Shown one piece after another: positions 35,915 through 44,517 of a DNA stretch of 64,000 nucleotides (the stretch's first letter is position 1; every line of letters starts with the position of its first letter). The translations under genes were made by a program, and so were the position numbers. The notes beneath the pieces are model-generated. The model had not been told where the DNA came from. It made no database searches and worked only from the letters and a program-made list of their open reading frames with translations. Origin of the DNA: Cochlodiniinecator piscidefendens. GTDB lineage: Bacteria > Pseudomonadota > Alphaproteobacteria > Rhodobacterales > Rhodobacteraceae. The stretch spans positions 1 through 64,000 of the forward strand of contig NZ_JAAOIE010000008.1 in NCBI RefSeq assembly GCF_011326755.1, read 5' to 3'.

Positions 35915-38014
35915 GTGGCTAAAGAATTGATCAGAATTGGGCTTGTCGGTGCTGGGTATATTGCAGATTGGCACGCTGACGCGATCCGTATGACGGATGG
36001 CGCAAGTGTTGCAGCCATCTGCGATCCCGCCTTGGGCGCGGCGCAGGCGCTCGCTGCTAAACACGGCGCTCCCACGTTTTCCTCTTTAGAAGACCTTATT
36101 CAATCTGGCACCTGCGATGCAGTTCATATCCTTACACAACCTCCTTTGCATAAACCTCTCGCGATTGAGGCGTTGCAGGGTGGATTACATGTGTTGGTCG
36201 AAAAACCAGTGGCCCTGTCGGCATCTGACGTCACCGAAATAAACCAAGCCGCCGCAGCGGCAGACCGTTGTTTTTCAGCCGGTCACAATTTCATGGGCAC
36301 CCCCGGATATCAGCGCCTAAAAGCTGCCAAAGATGCTGGCGATATTGGGCGCATCACATCCGCAGAGTTTAACTGGCATTTTCCTCTGGCCCCTTTGCGG
36401 TCTGGGCCATTTGGCCTGTGGTTATTGCAAGACACCAAAAATCTGTTGCTCGAGCTCGGCCCACATTTGTTTGGCTTTGCCGTCGATCTGTTTGGTCCGC
36501 TTAACATCGAACACCTTAGCATCGGCAAACCGATTACACTGCCGGGTGGGGCAGAACGACCGCAATCTTGGCGGGTCATCGCACGTGCGGGGGATGTTGA
36601 TATCACCATCAATCTTTCGCTTGTTGAAACAATGGACGACAGGTCAGTCACTGTACGCGGAAGCACGGGCATTGCCCGGCTTGATTATGCGTCAGATACA
36701 TTAACTATAAACGCTGAAAATTCGTCCGATATTGTTATGAACCCACTGCGGCGCCAGCTTTCGCTGACAGGTCAGGATCTGCGCGAAGGGATCGTAAACG
36801 CCGCGCGCCAAACTGTATCCCTTAATCGTAAATCCGCCTATGCGCTTAGTTTTCAAGGAATGGTCAAAAGCGTTAGCGAGAGCCTGCGCCATGGTCGCCC
36901 AATTGACCCGAGGTTTTCCGGGGAATCCGCACAGACGGTTATGCACGCCATCGACGACACGCTCGCCTTTTTGCCAAAACAGCCGGACCCTGTGCATACG
37001 CAGAGCCGCGCCCCAAATCCCAGCGTGTTGGTGATCGGCGGCACCGGATTTATTGGCAAACGCCTGACCGAAATGCTGGTCGAACGTGGCCATGATGTTC
37101 GCGTGCTTAGTCGTGGTCGCAAAGGTCCGTTTGAGCATCTCACCGACCGCGTGGAAATCATGCAGGCGTCGCTCAAAGATCGCGCTGCGTTGGTTCAGGC
37201 CATGCAAGGCTGTGACGCCGTTTATCATCTAGGCAAGGCGTTAGAAGACACGTGGGAGGCCTGCCTAGAAAACGACGTTGGAGTGACCATCAATGTTGCA
37301 GAGGCCGCTATTGAGGCCGGTGTCAAACAATTCGTCTACACTGGCACAATTGCATCATATGACATGTCCGATCCGGCCCATCACATTACTGAAAACACCG
37401 GGTTTTCACAGGATATGACGGATCGAAACCTCTATGCGCGCTCAAAGGCTAAATGCGAAGAAGAGCTGCTAAAAATGCATCGCGATCGTGGTCTGCCACT
37501 CGTGATTGCGCGACCTGGCATTGTAGTTGGCCAAGGCGGCCCGCTCCAGCACTGGGGTATTGGACGCTGGCATGGTGCCGGTGCGGTTCGTATTTGGGGA
37601 CCCGGCAAAAACACGCTTCCTTTTGTGTTGATTGACGATGTTGCCGAAGGGCTCATTCGAATGATCGAAGTGCCCGAAGCGATCGGACAGTCCTTTAATT
37701 TGATCGGCGAACCCATGCTGACCGCACGAGATTACTTTAACGCCATTCATAATACGCTTGGCGCACGGATCAAAGTATCGCCCGGTTCACTTCATGTGTT
37801 TTTTGCAGCCGATACTGTCAAACATCTACTCAAGAAATATGCGCTGCGGCGTACAGGATTGGATCGTGCATCGCTCAAGGACTGGAAATCTCGCGCGCAT
37901 TTTTCGCCGTTTGACAATCAGCTTCCGAAAAAAGTGTTGGGATGGGCCCCCGAACCAGATCGCCGCAAATTTATCGACGCAGCCATTGTTGATGCAAATC
38001 TGTTAGGTTTTTAG
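35915..38014 (+). CDS. Fusion of Gfo/Idh/MocA oxidoreductase and NAD-dependent epimerase
   Basis: In this ~699-residue two-enzyme protein, residues ~5-345 form a Gfo/Idh/MocA unit with IGLVGAGYIADWHA and VEKPVALS, whose Lys is the catalytic candidate. Residues ~368-699 form an extended SDR with SVLVIGGTGFIGKRL, VYHLGKALE, YTGTIASYD and YARSK (Tyr/Lys pair). The frame is continuous through a linker of ~25 residues, so this is a true fusion, not a missed stop. Both halves keep their cofactor loops, so two consecutive steps on one nucleotide sugar are likely. A GTG at 35915 with AGG nine bases upstream is chosen over a TTG at 35894 that has no SD. It ends the four-gene sugar-modification and transfer set begun at 31645. 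Confidence 0.83.
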   Translation: MAKELIRIGLVGAGYIADWHADAIRMTDGASVAAICDPALGAAQALAAKHGAPTFSSLEDLIQSGTCDAVHILTQPPLHKPLAIEALQGGLHVLVEKPVALSASDVTEINQAAAAADRCFSAGHNFMGTPGYQRLKAAKDAGDIGRITSAEFNWHFPLAPLRSGPFGLWLLQDTKNLLLELGPHLFGFAVDLFGPLNIEHLSIGKPITLPGGAERPQSWRVIARAGDVDITINLSLVETMDDRSVTVRGSTGIARLDYASDTLTINAENSSDIVMNPLRRQLSLTGQDLREGIVNAARQTVSLNRKSAYALSFQGMVKSVSESLRHGRPIDPRFSGESAQTVMHAIDDTLAFLPKQPDPVHTQSRAPNPSVLVIGGTGFIGKRLTEMLVERGHDVRVLSRGRKGPFEHLTDRVEIMQASLKDRAALVQAMQGCDAVYHLGKALEDTWEACLENDVGVTINVAEAAIEAGVKQFVYTGTIASYDMSDPAHHITENTGFSQDMTDRNLYARSKAKCEEELLKMHRDRGLPLVIARPGIVVGQGGPLQHWGIGRWHGAGAVRIWGPGKNTLPFVLIDDVAEGLIRMIEVPEAIGQSFNLIGEPMLTARDYFNAIHNTLGARIKVSPGSLHVFFAADTVKHLLKKYALRRTGLDRASLKDWKSRAHFSPFDNQLPKKVLGWAPEPDRRKFIDAAIVDANLLGF

Positions 38015-38084
38015 GCCAAATCCCAAGCGGCCATCATTTTGCCGAATTCATTTGGTAAATGCTGTGTGTAACAAAAGGTTCAGT

Positions 38085-38840
38085 ATGTCAGATCAAAGCG
38101 CCTCCAAATCCCCCGAAGACCTCAGCCAAGAGCTGCGGTCAGCTGCGTTGACTGTTGTCGATGCGTGGGATGGTTTAGACACTGTTACCTTAAACGCCAA
38201 AATTCTTGAGCAATCTTTGGTGATAAGCGCCTCACGAGAACACCCGGCCAATAAGTCCTTTGATATTTTACGCACACGGCTGTTGCAGCTTTTGGCGGAT
38301 CGAGGCTGGAACAGAATTGCGATTACGTCTCCGACGCAGGACTGCGGTAAAACTTTTGTAGCAACCAACCTCGCGATGAGCATTTCCCGACGCGAAAGCA
38401 TCCGCACGGTTTTAATAGATCTCGATCTGCGCAATCCAAGTTTAGCCAAAGTGATGGGTGTCGAAGACACTATAAAAATCAGTGATTATTTGACTGGCCA
38501 TCTCACACCCGAAGAGTATTTTCTGCGTGTCGGGCCAAATTTAGTTGTCGGGTTAAACGCAGAAACAGTTGATGCGCCAGCAGAGATGCTACAGGAAAAC
38601 ATGACGGGCGATGTATTGGACGAAATGTTAGATACATTACTGCCTGATGTCGTTCTGTATGATCTGCCCCCTGCCCTTAGCAATGATGATGTATTGTCAT
38701 TCTTGCCCAACATTGACGGCGTTCTATTAGTCGCCAGTGGATCTATGACAACCGCCAGAGAAATCAGAGATGTCGAATTGATGTTAGGTGGAAAAAAACC
38801 CCTTATCGGGGTTGTTCTTAACAAAGCCGAAGATGGCTAA
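38085..38840 (+). CDS. CpsD/CapB-type BY-kinase (EPS tyrosine kinase), stand-alone
   Basis: This 251-residue cytoplasmic P-loop protein belongs to the bacterial tyrosine kinase/ParA-like group that regulates EPS polymerisation through a Wzz partner. Walker A is TSPTQDCGKTF (~75-85), with Thr-Gln-Asp-Cys where Gly/Pro/Gly are usual. Walker A' is LIDLDLRNPSL (~107) and Walker B is VVLYDLPPA (~188). A tyrosine-rich tail is absent; the protein ends KAEDG. The ATG at 38085 has AAGG six bases upstream; an in-frame TTG at 38052 adds 11 residues without support. Its likely partner is the Wzz-like protein at 19402. It closes the EPS locus and converges with the inositol operon. Confidence 0.82.
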   Translation: MSDQSASKSPEDLSQELRSAALTVVDAWDGLDTVTLNAKILEQSLVISASREHPANKSFDILRTRLLQLLADRGWNRIAITSPTQDCGKTFVATNLAMSISRRESIRTVLIDLDLRNPSLAKVMGVEDTIKISDYLTGHLTPEEYFLRVGPNLVVGLNAETVDAPAEMLQENMTGDVLDEMLDTLLPDVVLYDLPPALSNDDVLSFLPNIDGVLLVASGSMTTAREIRDVELMLGGKKPLIGVVLNKAEDG

Positions 38841-38870
38841 AAAGCCGGCGGCGCGCCTGCACCGCCGACC
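38839..38870 (-). terminator. Terminator at the end of the inositol operon (possibly bidirectional)
   Basis: CGGCGG (38846-38851) pairs with CCGCCG (38862-38867) around a 10-base loop. On the minus strand the stem is followed by GGCTTTTTAG, a standard T-run. It lies between the convergent stops of the BY-kinase and iolG and would end the minus-strand transcript. On the plus strand the trailing sequence is poor in T. Confidence 0.65.
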
Positions 38871-38874
38871 TGTT

Positions 38875-39861
38875 TCATAGATTTACAGGGGCGCCCGTCT
38901 CAAGCGAAAGCGCGGCGGCATCTGCCAATATCTGCGCTTGTAAGCCATCATGGATGCTCGGCGCTGGAGGTGTTCCAGCCAAAACGCTGTCCACAAAATG
39001 CGCCATCTCAACTGAATACGCCGCCTGGTATCTTTCTAAAAAGAAATGCTGAGCAGGCGCTTTTGCAAACCCGTCTGCCGTTGCCATTTCAACATTGTTT
39101 TCAAGTAAATTTTCAGCGCGCAACATCCCCTTAGATCCGTGCACCTCTAGCCGTTGATCATAGCCGTAGGTAGCGCGACGGGAATTGGAAATTTGGCAAA
39201 TCCGACCACTCGCTGTTGTCAAAGTCACCGCAGCCGTGTCCACATCACCTGCTTTGCCAATCTCGGGATCAACCAAAGAAGACCCAACAGCAAATACCTG
39301 GGTAATCTCTTCGCCCAGCATAAACCGCGCCATGTCAAGATCGTGGATCATCATATCGCGAAACAACCCACCAGAGCTTTTGATGTATTCAACCGGCGGG
39401 GCGGACGGGTCACGAGATAGGATCGTCAGAATCTCAACATCCCCGATGTCCCCTGCCCGAATAGCCGCCTGAATATGGGCAAAGTTCGGGTCAAACCGGC
39501 GATTGAACCCCGTCAGAAATGCGACGTTGTTTTCTTCGACCACTTTGATGCAATCACGAATGCGATCAGCAGACATATCCACCGGTTTCTCGCAAAAAAT
39601 CGCTTTGCCCGCACGCGCGCTTTGGTGGATCAAATCGTAATGTGTGTCGGTTGGCGTCCCGATAACAACAGCGTCAATCGCGGGGTCAGCGATAATCTGC
39701 TCTGTCGTGGACACTTGCGCATTGTGCGATGCCGCCAAGGCTTCGGCTGCGGCTGGGAACGCATCAGAAACCGCCGAAACACGCGCGTTGGCCAGCCCAG
39801 CGATTGATCCTGCATGCACCTGACCAATACGACCGCATCCCAGAATTCCGATATTTAACAT
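38875..39861 (-). CDS. iolG: Inositol 2-dehydrogenase
   Basis: This 328-residue Gfo/Idh/MocA enzyme oxidises myo-inositol to scyllo-inosose with NAD. It has NIGILGCGRIGQVHA at the N-terminus, Lys92 in CEKPVD, and Asp169/His173 in RDMMIHDLDM. Asp and His are four residues apart as in B. subtilis IolG (Asp172/His176), which makes assignment to the inositol dehydrogenase branch firm. The start is the ATG at 39861 (MLNIGILGCG); a longer frame from 39921 runs back into iolJ. It is the last gene of the minus-strand iolD-C-B-J-G operon, four bases after iolJ, and is followed by a terminator. Confidence 0.9.
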   Translation of the reverse strand: MLNIGILGCGRIGQVHAGSIAGLANARVSAVSDAFPAAAEALAASHNAQVSTTEQIIADPAIDAVVIGTPTDTHYDLIHQSARAGKAIFCEKPVDMSADRIRDCIKVVEENNVAFLTGFNRRFDPNFAHIQAAIRAGDIGDVEILTILSRDPSAPPVEYIKSSGGLFRDMMIHDLDMARFMLGEEITQVFAVGSSLVDPEIGKAGDVDTAAVTLTTASGRICQISNSRRATYGYDQRLEVHGSKGMLRAENLLENNVEMATADGFAKAPAQHFFLERYQAAYSVEMAHFVDSVLAGTPPAPSIHDGLQAQILADAAALSLETGAPVNL

Positions 39862-39865
39862 AGTT

Positions 39866-40705
39866 CTATCCCAGTTTGGGGGCACCAAAGGCGCGCAATA
39901 CATTTCGGGTTGCCGCAACAACCGGATCGTGGGTTTCTTTTAGAATTGTGACACGATCAAACCGCTTTGGATCACGGTTCACGGCATCACGCATCGCATG
40001 ACCAAACGCCATCCGCAACTCTGTTCCGATGTTGAATTTGCACACGCTTGAGTTTTTAGCGAGCAACGTACGTTGATCAACGGGCACACCCGATCCGCCA
40101 TGAATAACCAGCGGAATATCGGTTACAGCTTCAATCGCGCGGATGCGATCAATGTCTAGACCACCTTCTTTGTCCTGCTGCAAGTGGACGTTGCCAACGG
40201 AAATAGCCATGGCATCAACGCCACTTTCAACCGCGAATTTAGCAGCCTCCGCAGGATCTGTCCCGGCGGAATTCTCACCCCCAGAATATCCAACAAACCC
40301 AATTTCGCCTTCGCAAGAAATGCCAGCCGCATGGGCCATTTCTGCAATGGCGGCGGTTTCATCAATATTTTGCTGAAGTGGTTTGCGAGACCCGTCAAAC
40401 ATCAAAGACGTAAATCCACTATCGAGCGCCATTTTGCAGTCTTCAAAGGTGTACCCATGATCCAAATGCGCCACCACTGGCACCGAAGCGTTTTCGGCCA
40501 AATGGCGAAACATCTTTCCCAAAATCGGCAATGGCGTGTGGTCACGACAGCTTGGCCCGGCTTGCAAAATCACTGGGCAGCCTTCGGCCTCAGCCGCGGC
40601 AACATAGGCGCGCATTTCTTCCCAACCAAGGGTCACAAGACCCGCTACCGCATACCCGTTTTTAAGCGCGGGTTGCAAAACATCAGCAAGTGTCGCAAGC
40701 GTCAT
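39866..40705 (-). CDS. iolJ: Class II aldolase, 5-dehydro-2-deoxyphosphogluconate aldolase
   Basis: This 279-residue zinc-dependent class II aldolase is related to fructose-bisphosphate aldolase. Metal and phosphate-site motifs are visible: AHLDHGY (~86), SLMFDGSRKPL, CEGEIGFVGYSGGE (~135), SVGNVHLQ (~175) and VIHGGSGVP (~205). In the inositol pathway it would split 6-phospho-5-dehydro-2-deoxygluconate into dihydroxyacetone phosphate and malonate semialdehyde. The position between iolB and iolG, with an ATGA overlap to iolB, supports this role over glycolysis. A tagatose-type aldolase cannot be excluded from sequence alone. Confidence 0.85.
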   Translation of the reverse strand: MTLATLADVLQPALKNGYAVAGLVTLGWEEMRAYVAAAEAEGCPVILQAGPSCRDHTPLPILGKMFRHLAENASVPVVAHLDHGYTFEDCKMALDSGFTSLMFDGSRKPLQQNIDETAAIAEMAHAAGISCEGEIGFVGYSGGENSAGTDPAEAAKFAVESGVDAMAISVGNVHLQQDKEGGLDIDRIRAIEAVTDIPLVIHGGSGVPVDQRTLLAKNSSVCKFNIGTELRMAFGHAMRDAVNRDPKRFDRVTILKETHDPVVAATRNVLRAFGAPKLG

Positions 40706-41544
40706 TTGAATTTCGCGATCATGTCTTTGATGCCTGGAATTGTCTCAAGTTGCGCGGCATGTGATGGCTGAAAATACTGCACCAACGACCGCTGGCTTAA
40801 CCCGCCGAGGATTGTGAAATAGTACATTTCATAACCCGGAAGCACAGCACAAGGGTGATAACCTGCATCTAGGCATATCGTCGATCCATCAACGATATGG
40901 TAGGCATCACCGGGTTTGCCATCTTCGCGTTGCAACATCTGCACGCCAGACCCATAATTCGGGCGGAACCGGAAATTATAGGTTTCATCATGACGCGTCT
41001 CATCCGGTAGACGGTCAGTGTCGTGTTTATGGCTTGGGAAGCCTGACCAGCCGCCCTGCCCCACAGTATAAAGTTCGCTGACCAGCAACCGCCCGACTTT
41101 GTCGTGTTGTTTTTGGCCCAAAATGTGTTTGATTTTGCGATGCGTTTTAGTGTCATCAGACCCGTATTGCACCAGATCAATACCATCGGCGCGTACATCA
41201 AACGGATCAAGTACCTTATCGTATTTCGCACCGGCGATGAAAACTTCGGTTGTGTCAGATTTACCAACGATTGTGGCTTTGGCACCGACGGGAACATAAA
41301 CGCCTTCGGGTTCGCCATCCCAAACATCAACGCCACGACCACCTAAATTTTCAAAGGCCATGCCTTCGATATCGACATCAACAGTGCCTGTCGCAGGCAC
41401 GATACAGGTTTCATACCCCGGCACCTGATATTCAAACGCTTCACCCTGTTTTAGCTTCACGATATTGAAATAATTTAACGGAACAGTTTCGCTTTCGACA
41501 TCAACGATGGGTTTGTTTTCATTATTATAAGGGGCGATATGCAT
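40702..41544 (-). CDS. iolB: 5-deoxy-glucuronate isomerase
   Basis: This 280-residue cupin-fold enzyme converts 5-deoxy-glucuronate to 5-dehydro-2-deoxygluconate in inositol catabolism. Recognisable segments are GWSGFPSHKHD (~165), which carries the metal-binding His residues, then ETYNFRF and GYHPCAVLPGYEMYYFTILGG near 240. Length agrees with the family. GAAAGGACC just before the ATG is a good SD. It lies 11 bases after iolC and overlaps iolJ by four bases, within one operon. Confidence 0.92.
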   Translation of the reverse strand: MHIAPYNNENKPIVDVESETVPLNYFNIVKLKQGEAFEYQVPGYETCIVPATGTVDVDIEGMAFENLGGRGVDVWDGEPEGVYVPVGAKATIVGKSDTTEVFIAGAKYDKVLDPFDVRADGIDLVQYGSDDTKTHRKIKHILGQKQHDKVGRLLVSELYTVGQGGWSGFPSHKHDTDRLPDETRHDETYNFRFRPNYGSGVQMLQREDGKPGDAYHIVDGSTICLDAGYHPCAVLPGYEMYYFTILGGLSQRSLVQYFQPSHAAQLETIPGIKDMIAKFK

Positions 41545-41555
41545 GTTCGGTCCTT

Positions 41556-42524
41556 TCAGACTTCTGTTGGGCCGGGGTGGGAGGAAAGGAATTCCTCCAA
41601 CTCAGCAGTTGTGGGCATTGCAGGGGCACAGCCAACACGGCTGACGACCATTGAGGCACAGGCCGACCCGCGCAAAACGGCGTCTTTCAGTTCATGCCCT
41701 GCGGCCAGTGAGGCAATAAACCCACCCATGAAACTGTCACCAGCCCCAGTTGGTTTAAGCGCCGTGACCGGGTAAATCCCCGTTCGGAATTCCGTGTCAG
41801 GTGTGATGGTGATGGCACCCTCTTCGCCCATTTTATAAACGACGATCTTGGCTGTTGTTTGCGCCAGTTCGCGCGCTTTATCTAACCCTTTGTCGTAATC
41901 CCCAGCCATAAAGCCAAATTCAACGTCATTGCCGATGATCACATCACATAGCGCCGCTGCGCGTGAATATGTCTCTGCTGCATCTTCGGCTGATGGCCAT
42001 GAATACGGGCGGTAATCGACGTCGAAAATCAGTGGAATACCGGCGGCCTTCGCCAGATCAAACGCGTGAAACGCAGCATCGCGTGACGGTTGTGCAGCGA
42101 ACACTGTCCCGGTGGTGATCAGCGCCCCAAACGATTTGTATTCAACCTCAGCCACATCTTCGAGCGTCATCTGGAAATCAGCGGCATCATTGCGGTAAAT
42201 CACCGATTGATGATCCTCAACCCGCGTTTCCACTACGGCAAGTGATGTGCGCACTTCGCCTGTGACGGATTTAACGTGGTCGCGGTTGATCCCGTATTTA
42301 TCAAGCTCATTCAACGCAAAACGACCAACAGCATCATCCGATACACTGGTCACCAGCGCGGTTTTGCCGCCATGTTTGGTGATTGCCACGCCGATATTTG
42401 CGGACGATCCACCAAGACAACTAAAGAACTGCGTCGCCTCTTCGGTTTTCGTGCCGGGGGGATCAGGGTAAATATCCATGCCCGCGCGACCGACAATCAC
42501 AAAGGTGTTTGAAGACAGATCCAT
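41556..42524 (-). CDS. iolC: 5-dehydro-2-deoxygluconokinase
   Basis: This 322-residue PfkB/ribokinase-family kinase phosphorylates 5-dehydro-2-deoxygluconate with ATP. It has GRAGMDIYPDPPG at the N-terminus, LGGSSANIGVAITKHG (~36-51) for substrate binding, and TGAGDSFMGGF (~262) containing the catalytic Asp and anion hole. The GRAGMDIY start is characteristic of IolC. It begins two bases after the iolD stop with AAAGGGG as SD inside the end of iolD. Function in the operon is clear. Confidence 0.93.
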   Translation of the reverse strand: MDLSSNTFVIVGRAGMDIYPDPPGTKTEEATQFFSCLGGSSANIGVAITKHGGKTALVTSVSDDAVGRFALNELDKYGINRDHVKSVTGEVRTSLAVVETRVEDHQSVIYRNDAADFQMTLEDVAEVEYKSFGALITTGTVFAAQPSRDAAFHAFDLAKAAGIPLIFDVDYRPYSWPSAEDAAETYSRAAALCDVIIGNDVEFGFMAGDYDKGLDKARELAQTTAKIVVYKMGEEGAITITPDTEFRTGIYPVTALKPTGAGDSFMGGFIASLAAGHELKDAVLRGSACASMVVSRVGCAPAMPTTAELEEFLSSHPGPTEV

Positions 42525-42526
42525 CT

Positions 42527-44392
42527 TTACACCCCTTTACGTTGTTTGCTGCGGCTGGCTTCCCAATCGGTATGGGCGGCGCGCACTTTGTCATTGTCAG
42601 TGATATGCGGTGTTCCAACCTCCCACCAAGTGTGACCTTCTGTGGTCCAGCCTTCATAGGGGTCGACCTTCATGCAGATAACATAGGTTTTGTCGCTCGC
42701 TTTTGCGCGGGCAAAGGCAGCAGCCATTTCGGTTGGATTGGCAACGGTTTCCGCCGCAGCACCCATAGATGCGGCGTGCGCCTCAAAATCAACTGCAAAC
42801 GGTTCGGGGATGGTCGGGCAATCTTCCAACAGGTTGTTAAAGCTTTCGTTGCCCGTGTTGTTTTGCAGTTTATTGATGACCGCAAAGCCACCATTATCAA
42901 GCACACAGATGATCATTTTCTTACGGCTTAGAACCGAAGAATAAATATCTGAATTCATCAGCATATAGGCCCCGTCCCCGACGAAAACGATAGTGTCTTT
43001 GTCAGGCTCACGCTCGGCCTGGGCAATCCGCGCGCCCCAGCCGCCAGCTATCTCATAGCCCATGCAGGAAAATCCGAATTCCACATCAACCGTACCAACA
43101 TCAAGTGTACGCCAGTTCGCAGTCACCTCAGCAGGCAGACCACCTGCCGCAGCAACAACGCGATCGCGCGGATCGCACAATTCGTTCACAACACCAATCG
43201 CCTGCGCATAAGAATTGGGTCGATTACCTAATGCGGTGTTTTCAGAAACGTAGGCGTCCCATTTGACGCGCAATGCCTGCGCCTGTTCTGTCCAAGCCGG
43301 CGGGCTTGCATAACCTTTGGCCGCAGCGGCTAACTGACCAAGCGCCTTTTTCGCGTCTCCAACAACAGGCATCGACCGATGTTTAGCCGCATCATGGCGT
43401 GCCGCGTTGACCGAAATAAACTGCGCATCTTTGGCAAACGCTGTCCAAGACCCCGTCGTAAAATCCTGAAGCCGGGTGCCAACCGCAACAATCACATCCG
43501 CCTGCTCAGCGATTGCATTTGCACTGTCAGATCCAGTGACGCCAATCGGGCCAATGTTCAAAGGATGGGTCGCCACCATGTTTGCCCGGCCCGCAATAGT
43601 TTCCACAACCGGAATTTGCGTTTCCTCGGCAAAAGCGGTCAGCTCAGCCACTGCGCGTGAATATTGTACACCGCCCCCGGCGATGATCATTGGGCGCTCG
43701 GCAGTTTTCAGCGCTGCGACTGCATCCGCGATTTCCGCATCGTCCGGGGTAATCCGGCGAATGCGATGCACTTTCTTTTCAAAAAACTCAGCCGGATATT
43801 CATATGTCCAACCTTGGACATCCTGCGGCAATCCCAAAAAGGCTGGACCGCAATCTGCGGGGTCCATCATTGTCGCCAAGGCCGCTGGCAAAGATTGGAT
43901 GATCTGCGCCGGATGAGTGATCCGGTCCCAATAGCGGCTAACCGGTTTAAACGCATCATTCACGCCAAAGGTTGGATCGCCAAAGTTTTCCATCTGCTGT
44001 AAAACAGGGTCAGGCAAACGGGTTAAAAACGTATCGCCGCACAACATCAACATCGGCAGTCGGTTTGCATGCGCCAATGCAGCTGAGGTCAAAAGGTTAG
44101 ATGTGCCCGGCCCCGCGCTTGCAGTGCAGAACATAAAACGCTGACGTAACCATTGTTTAGAGTAAGCCGCCGCGGCAAACCCCATGCTTTGTTCGTTTTG
44201 CCCGCGATACAGTGGCAACTCAGTGCGGTGGTCGTGCAAAGCCTCACCCAGACAAGTGACATTCCCATGCCCAAAGATGCCAAAACCGCCGCCGCACAGC
44301 CGCATTTCTTCACCGTCAATTTCGATAAACTGATTGGCAAGGTACCTAATAATCGCCTGCGCGGTGGTCAGAGTGAATGTGGGTGTGGCCAT
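42527..44392 (-). CDS. iolD: 3D-(3,5/4)-trihydroxycyclohexane-1,2-dione acylhydrolase
   Basis: This ~621-residue thiamine-diphosphate enzyme opens the ring of the diketo-inositol intermediate to give 5-deoxy-glucuronate. The N-terminal ThDP domain has the activator Glu in LYRGQNEQSMG. A middle FAD/DHON-like domain and the C-terminal ThDP motif FVGDGAYLMMNSDIYS...LDNGGF are all present, the last binding Mg-ThDP. It is the first gene of the minus-strand operon. Two close ATGs exist, 44404 and 44392; AGAGG touches the first, so the second (12 bases away) is chosen with some doubt. Its promoter region shares the palindrome at 44477 with the divergent dehydrogenase. Confidence 0.93.
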   Translation of the reverse strand: MATPTFTLTTAQAIIRYLANQFIEIDGEEMRLCGGGFGIFGHGNVTCLGEALHDHRTELPLYRGQNEQSMGFAAAAYSKQWLRQRFMFCTASAGPGTSNLLTSAALAHANRLPMLMLCGDTFLTRLPDPVLQQMENFGDPTFGVNDAFKPVSRYWDRITHPAQIIQSLPAALATMMDPADCGPAFLGLPQDVQGWTYEYPAEFFEKKVHRIRRITPDDAEIADAVAALKTAERPMIIAGGGVQYSRAVAELTAFAEETQIPVVETIAGRANMVATHPLNIGPIGVTGSDSANAIAEQADVIVAVGTRLQDFTTGSWTAFAKDAQFISVNAARHDAAKHRSMPVVGDAKKALGQLAAAAKGYASPPAWTEQAQALRVKWDAYVSENTALGNRPNSYAQAIGVVNELCDPRDRVVAAAGGLPAEVTANWRTLDVGTVDVEFGFSCMGYEIAGGWGARIAQAEREPDKDTIVFVGDGAYMLMNSDIYSSVLSRKKMIICVLDNGGFAVINKLQNNTGNESFNNLLEDCPTIPEPFAVDFEAHAASMGAAAETVANPTEMAAAFARAKASDKTYVICMKVDPYEGWTTEGHTWWEVGTPHITDNDKVRAAHTDWEASRSKQRKGV

Positions 44393-44433
44393 CGTATTTT
44401 GCATCCTCTTACATCAAAGCACCCTGTTGGGTA

Positions 44434-44464
44434 TTTCGATTCTGTCTTGCACTGTTTCGATTCT
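44434..44464. repeat. Direct repeat TTTCGATTCT, two copies 21 bases apart
   Basis: TTTCGATTCT occurs at 44434-44443 and again at 44455-44464. The 21-base spacing is two turns of B-DNA, so both copies face the same side. They lie in the 125-base gap between iolD and the divergent dehydrogenase, next to the LacI-type palindrome. This is compatible with a second regulator binding as a tandem dimer, which is inference. Confidence 0.4.
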
Positions 44465-44476
44465 AAAGATACTAAT

Positions 44477-44494
44477 TTTGCAACCGGTTGCAAA
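44477..44494. promoter_or_regulatory. LacI-type operator, perfect 18-base palindrome
   Basis: TTTGCAACCGGTTGCAAA is a perfect palindrome with the CG centre common in LacI-family operators. The same core recurs at 48815-48834 upstream of the ABC importer. It lies between iolD (minus) and the dehydrogenase at 44518 (plus) and can control both. The likely ligand protein is the LacI-family regulator encoded at 47711-48718. Confidence 0.8.
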
Positions 44495-44517
44495 TTGATT
44501 TTCACAAAGGACGCACA

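Noticed and set aside
36701-37228. Minus-strand open frame of 175 codons
   Set aside because: It lies fully opposite the fusion protein, has no recognisable motif and no upstream SD; a shadow of the plus-strand coding frame.
40184-40771. Plus-strand open frame of 195 codons
   Set aside because: Antisense to iolJ and the end of iolB, with no family features.
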